Shown here one piece after another: positions 25,501 through 33,100 of a stretch of 64,000 bases of DNA. Each line of letters starts with the position of its first letter. Positions within the stretch are counted from its first letter, which is position 1. Source of the DNA: Odontesthes bonariensis (Eukaryota; Chordata; Actinopteri; Atheriniformes; Atherinopsidae); assembly GCF_027942865.1 (NCBI RefSeq), contig NC_134515.1:8609339-8673338 (forward strand), in the 5' to 3' direction. The translations under genes and the position numbers were made by a program. Under the pieces are notes generated by a model. The model was not told the origin of the DNA, ran no database searches, and worked only from the letters and a program-made list of their open reading frames with translations.

Positions 25501-25759
25501 GCTAATTCTGTCATCGGTATTATCCCCCAAAAGAGTTCTGCCTTTCTTATTAGACAAACTCGTACTCTTCTGCTTTTTCCTCACTTCCTCCTTCTCTTGT
25601 CACGGCCTTTCTCCCCGCAGGGTGTTTGGTTTTGTAGCCAAGAAGCCAGGCAGCTTGGCAGAAAACGTCTGCCACCTGTTCGCAGAGTTGGACCCCGAGC
25701 AGCCGGCCTCCGCCATCGTCAACTTTATCAACAAGGTCATGCTGTCACAGCGCCGATAA
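664..25759 (+). CDS. tns2: Tensin-2 (23 exons, 5' end outside window)
   Basis: Focal-adhesion scaffold linking integrin tails and actin to phosphotyrosine signalling. The exons are 664-713, 3073-3256, 3534-3584, 3672-3794, 7060-7124, 7584-7667, 10906-11018, 11744-11804, 12182-12257, 12594-12723, 15721-15786, 17778-17894, 18043-19614, 19871-20036, 20465-21630, 21712-21843, 21957-22052, 22604-22681, 22854-22931, 24088-24256, 24346-24414, 24694-24723 and 25621-25759. All have GT donors and AG acceptors, phases agree, and the sum is 4815 nt (1604 residues plus TAA). Domain order is PTP-like, C2, linker, SH2, PTB. Tensin-2 rather than tensin-1 or -3 is indicated by [17 protein letters not shown] before the PTP domain, the Cys-rich RSCSCRDGY segment, PPLPEKR and HHVTFSP in the linker, and the C-terminal [11 protein letters not shown]. 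The mammalian protein is about 1400 residues including an N-terminal C1 finger; this one is longer because of its linker. The C1 exons are not in the window. Confidence 0.96.
2480..2760. repeat. Cluster of short perfect hairpins in tns2 intron
   Basis: Three inverted repeats sit close together: GGTCCGA with TCGGACC (2483-2500, loop of 4), CTGCACCTGCA with TGCAGGTGCAG (about 2507-2541), and GACGTGT/GTCTGT with ACAGAC/ACACGTC (about 2712-2747). GC content is above that of the surrounding intron. Possibly the remains of a DNA transposon end; no family recognised. Confidence 0.4.
2790..2965 (+). mobile_element. Tc1-like transposase fragment
   Basis: Reading at about 2868-2965 gives [20 protein letters not shown], which matches the Tc1/mariner catalytic-core segment ([13 protein letters not shown] in the family). 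The rest of the transposase is missing and no intact termini were found; a relic inside a tns2 intron. Confidence 0.6.
4651..6281 (+). mobile_element. 5'-truncated L2-like LINE (reverse transcriptase relic)
   Basis: The reading starts near [19 protein letters not shown] and contains the RT motifs [44 protein letters not shown] and YADDTQLY. A stop codon at 5341-5343 (in place of a Trp codon) and a small frameshift just after it interrupt the frame; the rest continues to 6076 with [18 protein letters not shown] and [14 protein letters not shown]. The 3' end is a TTTGATTTGA repeat (about 6252-6281) after AATAAATTTGAT, the usual tail of fish L2-type elements. Dead copy in the 3795-7059 intron of tns2. 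Confidence 0.88.
7505..7570. repeat. (TG)33 microsatellite next to a tns2 splice acceptor
   Basis: An uninterrupted run of 33 TG units ends 13 bases before the exon that begins at 7584 (acceptor CATCTATATGCAG). It takes the place of the usual pyrimidine tract. Confidence 0.97.
7668..8115. other. tns2 intron, nothing recognised
   Basis: AT-rich intron sequence between the TG-flanked exon and the piggyBac element; no further exon or repeat with clear ends was found. Confidence 0.5.
8116..9251 (-). mobile_element. Non-autonomous piggyBac element
   Basis: Flanked by TTAA at 8116-8119 and 9248-9251, the piggyBac target. Ends are CCCATTGGCGCC on the left and, reversed, CCCATTGACGCC on the right. 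Inside, on the minus strand, an ORF from 9077 to 8625 encodes about 151 residues: an acidic start ([11 protein letters not shown]), then [38 protein letters not shown] and [12 protein letters not shown], the N-terminal portion of the piggyBac transposase domain. The catalytic Asp-containing part is missing, so the copy cannot be autonomous. It lies in the tns2 intron 7668-10905. Confidence 0.92.
9316..10345. mobile_element. TTAA-flanked MITE-like element with nested retrocopy
   Basis: The inverted ends are AGGGACACTATGTAAT on the left and the exact reverse complement on the right, each bordered by TTAA (9312-9315 and 10346-10349). No transposase ORF. The TTAA target suggests mobilisation by a piggyBac-type enzyme, which is an inference. 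It starts only 64 bases after the neighbouring piggyBac element. Bases 9844-10014 are a later insertion. Confidence 0.85.
9825..10033 (-). mobile_element. Short poly(A) retrocopy inside the MITE
   Basis: A 171-bp insertion (9844-10014) is bordered by a perfect 19-bp duplication ATAAAATCTATTTAGCATT (9825-9843 and 10015-10033). The insert begins with a long T run; on the minus strand this is AATAAAGTTT followed by poly(A). That is the signature of LINE-mediated retroposition of an mRNA 3' end or a very short LINE 3' end. The source transcript was not recognised. Confidence 0.85.
12724..15720. other. Large tns2 intron, mostly featureless
   Basis: No further exon is seen; the C2 reading passes directly from GCC G at 12723 to AT GAG CGT at 15721. 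At about 14205-14340 is a degenerate stretch (CCTCCAGAAAAACGCGGGC start, repeated TTGCG words) that resembles the end of an old fish hAT-type repeat; its partner end was not found. Confidence 0.5.
15990..16192. mobile_element. hAT MITE, 203 bp, almost perfect fold-back
   Basis: An 8-bp duplication CTCTAGTG (15982-15989 and 16193-16200) brackets a near-palindrome starting CAGTGTTTCTCAATTC and ending in its complement GAATTGAGAAACACTG. The arms are about 85 bp with few mismatches, so the copy is young or constrained. The 8-bp target and CAGTG ends point to hAT. It sits in the tns2 intron 15787-17777. Confidence 0.93.
16400..17510 (+). mobile_element. LINE 3' end split by a Harbinger-type insertion
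   Basis: 16400-16680 and 17346-17510 together look like the 3' end of a common fish non-LTR retrotransposon: phrases such as GAAGGGGCTCAGAGTAG, GGGCATTTATTTAGGATGCC, GACCCAGGACTGGGGAGACT before the break, then CTCTCAGTTGGCTTGGGAATG and CTGGACCCGGATAAGCACC with AAATGGATGGACAAATAG at the end. The exact LINE clade (Rex/RTE-like) is not settled from the sequence alone. Confidence 0.7.
16681..17345 (-). mobile_element. Non-autonomous PIF/Harbinger-type element with MADF ORF
   Basis: The ends GCATGGTTGCCGCGTCTG and its exact reverse complement bound a 665-bp segment; CTA occurs on both outer edges, consistent with a 3-bp target. On the minus strand (about 17164-16943) an ORF reads [40 protein letters not shown] and KRAETQKVV, a MADF/Myb-like DNA-binding domain of the type that accompanies Harbinger transposases. 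No transposase is present. It interrupts the LINE described at 16400-17510. Confidence 0.8.
18043..21630 (+). other. tns2: tns2 disordered linker with His-rich and Arg/Glu-rich tracts
   Basis: Two large exons (18043-19614, 20465-21630) and a small one (19871-20036) encode about 970 residues with almost no globular sequence. Exon 13 opens with [18 protein letters not shown], conserved among tensins, then [11 protein letters not shown] and [10 protein letters not shown]. It next has Cys pairs ([15 protein letters not shown]), several His clusters near 18760-18900 and 19555-19575, and at about 19030-19250 an imperfect array of charged units such as [19 protein letters not shown]. Exon 15 is rich in Ser, Thr, Pro and Gln and ends with [20 protein letters not shown], the lead-in to SH2. 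The His-rich and ER-rich parts have no counterpart that I recall in mammalian tensin-2. Confidence 0.9.
23468..23974. mobile_element. 507-bp DNA element with 9-bp target duplication
   Basis: A perfect direct repeat ACAAATATC (23459-23467 and 23975-23983) brackets the segment. Its termini are short and imperfectly inverted: TAGCCTGG and, reversed, TGGCCTGG. The interior has a 78-codon open frame on the plus strand (from 23572) that I cannot match to a family. A 9-bp duplication fits Mutator-, Kolobok- or Merlin-like groups less or more well; superfamily left open. Confidence 0.7.
24837..25482. mobile_element. Fold-back MITE with TA target (Tc1/mariner-like)
   Basis: TA dinucleotides at 24835-24836 and 25483-25484 flank long inverted arms of about 250 bp. 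The left arm starts TGGAAGTTTTTCTGTGCC and the right arm ends with its complement. The arms differ by a few substitutions and small indels; the spacer is about 25090-25190. It lies in the intron between the last two tns2 exons, so the pre-mRNA can form a very long hairpin here. Confidence 0.88.
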
Positions 25760-28260
25760 ACGGAGACAAAGACGGGAAACCAACTCAGAGTGGCAGAATA
25801 GTAGAAGGGGAGTACTAATTACTGGCTGGGGCTGTGACTGAAGTGTTATCGATGTCGTTTCTCATGTCGGTTTTCCAAGCCAAGATGTTTGTGTCACAAC
25901 TCCTCTTACGATGAGGAGGCTTCAGAGGAAACTGCCTTCCAAGAAAAAGAACAAACATCTATCAGAAGCTGCTATCATGAGGCAAGATTATCAGCTGTAA
26001 TCAGCTCTCTGTGGGTTTGATTGATCAAAGTGACATCACCGCGGTAAATGGTGCCGAAAACCACCTGCTACAGGTTTAGATCACATGACTGGAGCAAAGC
26101 CTATCAGGAACCGAGTCACGCTTTAACAAAAATAGTTTCTAATGAAGCAAAAATTAGACCAAGAGAGACTTAACTCAGCTGAATGGTTTTCCTATGAGGT
26201 GGACGTCCCTTTGAATCAGTATTATATTAAAAAAAGAATGAATCTGCCTATGAAATGAATGAATATGGCTTTTTATTCAATATGAAAATAAATGGACATA
26301 TAAATACCCATTATATAAATGTGTTATGAGTTTAGAGAGCCTAATACATCATCATAGATCCTTTGCTTTATTTTAGTAATGTCACTTTTCAAAAGGAATC
26401 ATTTTATTTACACCCGGTAACTTAATTCACATTGAATATTCATGCATTTAAAACGTGTTTTTCTGTCTTAATCAATCAACCACGGCCGGTTGAAGTAATG
26501 CATCTCCAGAAAAGTTTTTAAAAAACTTTGAAAAATGTAATTTTTTTCAGTAAAAACATGAACTGAACTACATCACTCTTCTAAAAATTAAGTGTTTCAG
26601 GGTTAACTTCAAAGCCATATTGATTTATTTCAAGTTTTTATTCATTATTGTCGAAAATTACTTTAAAAAGGGAAAAGGTTTGTTTATTTTTTCAAAATAC
26701 TTTTCCATTATAACAACCCGCAGAAAAATCTGCTTTTCACTGTGTGCATCACAGTTTATTAGAAGATGATGTCATGATTCACTGATGGACGTTTTATACA
26801 CCGTCCAGAAGCTCAAAAACTGGGTTTTAGTCATTTTGTTCCATTTTTGCCACCTTGTCATCATGTCACGTGACATTAAACCGGACAGGTCAGGCCTCAA
26901 ACCACCACCGTGATGGCACAACTCTGTCCTGATTGGCTGAAAGCTTTCATACTGGGCTTATTTTTAGTTTTTATGTCCAGCAGGAAGGTTTAAAGAACAA
27001 CTTTATAGACTTAAAACTCTCTCACATCTACAGAAAAAAAGTCTTTTAGGAGTTTTTAAGCAAAGATTTTGCAAAGATTCGAGCTCTTGCAGGGATTTTT
27101 CTCACATTATTTCCCGTCATGCGCCTGCTGTAAATTCTTAGCAAAATTAGGTCGACTGATGAGCAGCTTTTAGCCACAAGTGCAGAGTTGTGCAAAAACT
27201 ACACAACTTTTTGTGAAATTCCTTCCAATTTCAGACTCTGGAAAACTGTCTACGACTTCGAAACCGCTTGAAAAATCATCGCATGGCCAAGTTTAGTTAG
27301 AGCGTTAGTGGGAAAGAAGTAATGATCAGCTGTTTGGTCCTGCTTCATGATACGGGCTCCTGGGTTAATGGTTACAAAGAGGACTCCGAACAAAGACTTG
27401 TGAGGTTCAACACTTAGACCCAACAACTAGCTCTCAGAATAGTTGTTTATATTTTGTATTGTTCCAGAAAAAGCGACCAAAGCCTTGAGGATGTAATTAA
27501 CTTCCTGTATGTAGAGATGTTCAGGTATTCTGATGCATGTAAAGCTTATCTTCAGCACCTTTACCAGTTGTAATCCTTTTTTGATAATAATCGACAATCA
27601 TGTTTGCGTCCCACTTCTACGAGTCGGAGACGCAACTCTTAACGAAAGCAAACACGAACGTGAGGTTTTTAACTTTTGACAAGTGTGGGCGAGCGTGGGA
27701 GAGTGTGTGAGCGAGGGTAGATGTGCTGTGAGGGAGGAATGAAAGGATATCGTCACGTCACACTTTTAAAGCGACATGTATGTGAAACGGGGGCGAATGG
27801 AGGTGGACGCCGAGCTTCAGACCGCAGCATGGTGGGAAGCGCTTGCTGTTGATTCACCGCTTCACATCATGTGACCAAACGCAACAAGAAAAACAGAAAT
27901 AACAGACAAAAACAAGCCGGCGGCCTGAAGAAAAACACACTTAACCAAAGACGAAGCACTCTTGTATTAATAAGCTTTTTATCCAGCTATATTTTTGTAC
28001 TTATGGCTTCTTGTATTTTTATATTACGCATTCAGTTAGTGTTGTCCTGTTTGGTAGAAAAACACTACTTGTATTACAACGATAATATATTGTGGTATGT
28101 TTTCTTGTTGAACTCTTGTATCATGTAGTAATATATTTTCACATGCAGCTATGGGGCGACATACGAGACAAAAAAAAAAAAGGAAACATTCGTTTGGAAA
28201 GGACATTATTTTGTATGCAAAAAAAAAATAAAGAAATAAACTGAGAAGATGTGTTACCTG
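25760..28260 (+). other. tns2: tns2 3' untranslated region
   Basis: About 2.5 kb without a convincing ORF follow the stop codon. Two overlapping-type polyadenylation signals, AATAAA at 28227-28232 and at 28235-28240, are followed by a GT-rich stretch near 28250-28270, so transcript cleavage is expected around 28255-28265. The exact end is inferred. Confidence 0.6.
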
Positions 28261-29170
28261 AAGTCGGTGATCGGTTTTATTTATTACCTGCAACTAACAT
28301 TCATTTCATTATGGATTTATTATTTTCTAAAGATTACAGGTTTATAAATTATACGCATCGCCACAAAACTTAATTATCGTAAATTCCGGACTATGGAGCG
28401 CACCTGAATATAAGCCGCACCCTCCAATTTTAAAAAGAAAATCCATTTTGTTCTTGTATAGGCCGCACCGGATTATAAATCGCGGGTGTCCACATTGTAA
28501 TATGAGATATATACACAGAAAGATGTTACACATGAGGATTTTTAAACTTTTAATTGAATGAGTATGGTAAAATAAACAAATACTGGCGTAAATCCTTTTT
28601 TTTCCTTCCGAACAGTGCCGGTAACACTGATGGTTTTAACTTAAATACCTATCGGTAACGCACAAATACATGGCGTAAATGCTTGGTAAACCCTGGCTCA
28701 AAGTTCTTGTTGCATTTAGGGAACATGTTACCAAGATTTTGGTTTAAGTTCGGGTTTAGGACGTCTCTTTTCAACACGACAGCCAGAGAAACTGAAATTT
28801 TAACATGTTTTTAGGGTAAAATGTTCTATAATTAAGGCTATGAATGAGATATGAACAAACCCCTGTTTATAGGCAAACTAAGCAGAATACAGGGTTCTTA
28901 CGCAGTCAGGTCTAAGTACGTAAAAAAAAAAGAAAAGTGAGTATAGAAAAACATTTTTAATCCAGACTATACCACGATTTACGGGAGATTTTACTAGTTT
29001 TAGGCCGTGAGTTTCAGTTTTAGTCAGCTCATTGTGCTGCATTTACAAACAGCAACTAGATATATTCATTAAATAAAGTCTCATTTCACCCATCCAGCAC
29101 AATGAAACCAACTCATTTTCTACGTATTGATGAAAATCAACACACCACAGATATTCGTGTCAATTAATCG
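28261..29170. other. Short intergenic space between tns2 and tmem106c 3' ends
   Basis: The two genes converge. At 28378-28495 there is a degenerate stretch with CCGGACTATGGAGCGCACC and CGCACCGGATTATAAATCG, resembling a widespread fish DNA-transposon repeat; the rest (28496-29170) is AT-rich and shows nothing recognisable. Confidence 0.5.
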
Positions 29171-30166
29171 TTTATTCACAATTCCCTTTAATTTTTTTAA
29201 ATAAAATTAGAGCCAAGCACAAAAATATTTGCTACCTTTAAAAACCTTTGTACAAATCTTTGGAAATCAGCAAAAATCACCCCCTTAAAATACTTCAAAT
29301 CACAGTGATCTCAGTCTGCATAAAGTTTCCATCAATCTCTGCTCTGAAAATGATCGACTCGCTGGTGTGAAATACTCTCATGCACATAAAGACCATCAGC
29401 TCATCCTAAAAGCTTCGTAAATCCCCTTCTTTCTGTAGCTTAACTGGGAGTGTAAATGTTTTAGACGTTTCATGTGGATCCTCTCTGGATCTAAAAATCT
29501 GTGTGTGGACTTTCTGACATGAAAGGAACAGCTTACCAGTTTGGTAAATTAATAAACGTGTAAGTTTTCAACTCGCAAACACAGCAGGAAAAAAAAAAAA
29601 AAAGTCTCGATTTCAAGGTGCGAAAACAGACTCGCCGATTGGTTCAAAGCAGAGAAAAGTAGTCCCTCTTTTTTTTTTTTTAAATAAATACGATAAGTCA
29701 GCAGCTTTCAGTTGCAGTGTTACAGTCATTCAAGCTCGGCTGGAAACAAAAAAGAATCTAAGTTTAATATAACAGCAGCAAAAACAAACGGCTTTGAAAT
29801 TTAACATTTTCCCTAAATCAAAGAGTTTTCTGTGGAATCTTTCCTCCGTCTTAAGAGGGCGCTCACAGACAGCCTAAAATACCTGAAAAATATCTTAACC
29901 TACGATTGTCAATAGCTCCCCTCAGGAAAGTGAAAACCAAAAGTACCTGCAGAGGCTTTAAGGATATCCAGCTCCTGGAATGATGTAAAAATAACCGCTA
30001 TGAGGCAACACTTTCACTTGGCGATGCATAACAGGAAGCGCTTATCTGCCGGCTCATTCCCGCTTTCCTGTGCAAGCTTAAGAGAAACAGAAAACACTTG
30101 TTTTGGCCACAAATCCACCCTTCCTCTCTGACGTTTCGGGGGGGGGGAATGATCCAGGGCGCCGCT
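29171..30166 (-). other. tmem106c: tmem106c 3' untranslated region
   Basis: On the minus strand about 1 kb without ORF follows the TGA. AATAAA (plus-strand TTTATT at 29171-29176) is the first good polyadenylation signal and sets the likely 3' end at about 29150-29165. Confidence 0.5.
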
Positions 30167-33100
30167 TCACAGCAGAGGAGGTTCGATGGAGAGGGGATCC
30201 CTCCCTGCCAGGGGGTGCGTGGTGTTGGAGCCGCAGTCTATGTAGCGATAGGCCTCCAGGCTGTTCTGGGACGTCCGCACCATGTAAGAGGTTTTCACTG
30301 AGGTTCTGAAAACAGGCGGGAGGACAGAGATGCCTTAAAGCTGCGGACCCAACTCAGGATGTGGCGGCAGCAACGACTTCAACACGAGCTCTTCCCTGCG
30401 ACGCCCGATAAGCAGCAGAGGGGAAACTCAATGAACCATTCCAGTCATTTCCAGCTCATTAAAGGGATAATCCGGAGTAAAATGCACTTTAGATAAATTT
30501 TCGGGATGTTGGGAGTACATACGTTGAGTTGACATCAAAATCATGTCATTCGGATGTGTTTTGAGAATTTCGATTTGACCGTTTTTAGCCAAAAGTCGTT
30601 AGCCTGGAGGTGAGAGGGGCATATCATGTCACCGCTACAAAACGCTATTTTTACACCTCTTCTACAGCTCCAAACAACATAACACTTACGTGGTAGTGAG
30701 TAGAGGGTCCCTAAAGCCAAACCGAAGTGTCCCGAGGTCTTCATGTGGTCGGATAGAGAGTCCAGAATGAATTTAATCAAGCCAGTACCTTTCCGGAAAT
30801 GTTGCTGCTGCAGCTGCCGCTACAGACCGTGGTGAAGTTGGTTTGATATTGGTTTGAAAAAAAAGACACCTTATTTCCTTATTGTGAATATCTGTCGAAT
30901 ATCCAATATCAAACCAACTTCACCACCGTCTGTAGCGGCAGCAGACACATTTCGGGAAAGATACTGGCTTGATTAATTCATTCTGGACTCTATATCCGAC
31001 CACATGAAGACCTCGGGACACTTCTGTTTGGCTTTAGGGACCCTCTACTCACTACCACGGAAGTGTTGTGTTGTTTGGAGCTGTAGAAGAGGTATAAAAA
31101 TAGCGTTTTGTAGCGGCGATACTCGATGCCCTCATCACTTCCAGGCTAACGACTTTTGGCTAAAAACAGTCAAATCGAAATTCTCAAAAAACATCCGAAT
31201 GACATGATTTTGATGTCAACTCAACGTATGTACTCCCAACATCCCGTAAATGTATCTAAAGTGCATTTTACTCCGGATTATCCCTTTAAATCTAAATTAC
31301 GACAACGTTTTAAATGAGAGTCATTCTTTAAGTTGATATAAAGCTTAGTTTAGTTCTTGTTTTTCTCTTTAAAACACTGAAAACATTCGTGTGCTCATTT
31401 GAGAAGTGACCCTGAGGAAGTGGTTTGTGTGAAACCACGGTGGCTCAGAGTCTCCCAACAACACACGGCTGCCTTCTACCTCCACCACGCTGTGTTTATC
31501 CGTCTGTTTTTCAGCATATTCACAAACTGAGACTCAGTCTCATGTTCTTTTTGTCTTGAACAGAGTTCTTGTGTTTCTTCTAAAAGGTTTGCATTGAAAA
31601 ATCAGCGAATGCCCCGCTAACGAAGTTCCCAAAACATTCCAGGAATGTTGTGTTTTGGTTGGAGGAACATTCCCCAGAAGTTTGTCATTTGGTTCGCTGG
31701 GAAAGTTTTCCTGACTCAGATTGTTTTTAGTTGCATGTTTTGGTTTCCTTTAGGTCTATAACGTGGGAAGCTTGGCGAGTATAGAGGACCGAAACTGCCA
31801 TAATGAGAAAATAAGTACAAAAATATGTAAATAGTTATAAATAGAAAATAAATAAATAAATAAGTTTTTATGATAAGTGCTAATAAAATTAAATAAAAGA
31901 CGAAGTTGTGCAAAAATAATCAAATAAATATATTTTTCTGCTTTAATTTTAAACTGTATTCATTAACTTTGACACTTTCAGTTTCATGTAATTTTAATTT
32001 AAATATATTTAATTTATATATTTTTTTCCAGTATTAATTACTTTCCTTTAAATTGTATTGATCCATTTATCACCTCCAAATTATTTATTTCTTCATCTTA
32101 TTATGATTTCACCGTAATTAAATAAAGAAATAGAAATAAATGGGCTTTTGGGGAGAAAATACAAGGGGAAATAAAAGAGATACAGCTATAAATTAAATAA
32201 AAAATTAGATATGATCTCAATATGACCCCAGAAACCATCTTCAGACACTTACTGCATGAATACAACAATGTTGTGGACCTTGATGCTGGGCATGGTGCAG
32301 AAGGCACTGGAAAAGAAAGCAGAAAAAGGTGTTATGTAAGGTTTTATGGAGCTAAGGAGCACCTTTGTTTGATTTCTATTGCTGCAGTTACGATTGCAAC
32401 ACTTACTAAACGTAGGGAGCGCTGCTGCCGATCTCCACACTGACCGTGTAGTTCACCTGCAGAGGGGTTTAAAAGCGACTGTGATCAACTTTAAAACCTT
32501 TAAACAGAGGGATGAACGGTTCTGTTGGAGACATTAAAGCTTCCTAAATATTAGGATGTTTCATTTACAACGGGTGACAAGTGGAAACAAACACGTGCAA
32601 CAGCAGCTCTGTGCATCAAATTAACCAACATGAGGTTTGTCTCTGAATACTCTGAGTATTACACATCCTCAGGACCCTTCGTTTCCACACTTTAAATTCG
32701 CTCTCCACGAAAAAAGCTGAGATGGGGCAACTGAGGCGGGACAGCATATAATACACACATACATAAAACCGATACTTTCCTTTTAACTCCACTGTAAAGT
32801 GTGTGTATACACCTCAACATTCACACATTAACGAGGTAAATGTGTTGTTTTTGACCCATTTATAGCTCGTCGTGCGATTATCTGAGCCGACTGATTCGGA
32901 GTGTCACACCTGACTGTCGCTGAGCGGCAGGATGGTGGTGGCGTTGTCCAGCTGCTGCGTACCGATGACCGTCTTCATGTAAAGGACCTGGGAGTTCACG
33001 CTCTGCACCAGCACGGAGAAGAAGTTTGGGTTGCTGAAGTTCAGCGTGCTCTGAGAAGAAGAAATTGAGAAGGTTAAAATCGTCAAATTTAACCTTCCCA

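Larger units (their letters stand above)
21712..25759 (+). other. tns2: tns2 SH2 and PTB domain exons
   Basis: SH2: [18 protein letters not shown] with the phosphotyrosine-binding Arg in the FLIRDS strand, then [11 protein letters not shown], the [19 protein letters not shown] segment and [109 protein letters not shown] and a C-terminus MLSQRR before TAA at 25757-25759. The short exon 24694-24723 (30 nt) is a microexon; the large intron after it holds a fold-back transposon (24837-25482). By family knowledge SH2 binds phosphotyrosine targets and PTB binds NPxY motifs of integrin beta tails. Confidence 0.95.

Noticed and set aside
30541-31207. Two ORFs of 79 and 67 codons with similar translations, on opposite strands
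   Set aside because: They are the two arms of the TTAA fold-back element read from either side; no start context, no family match.
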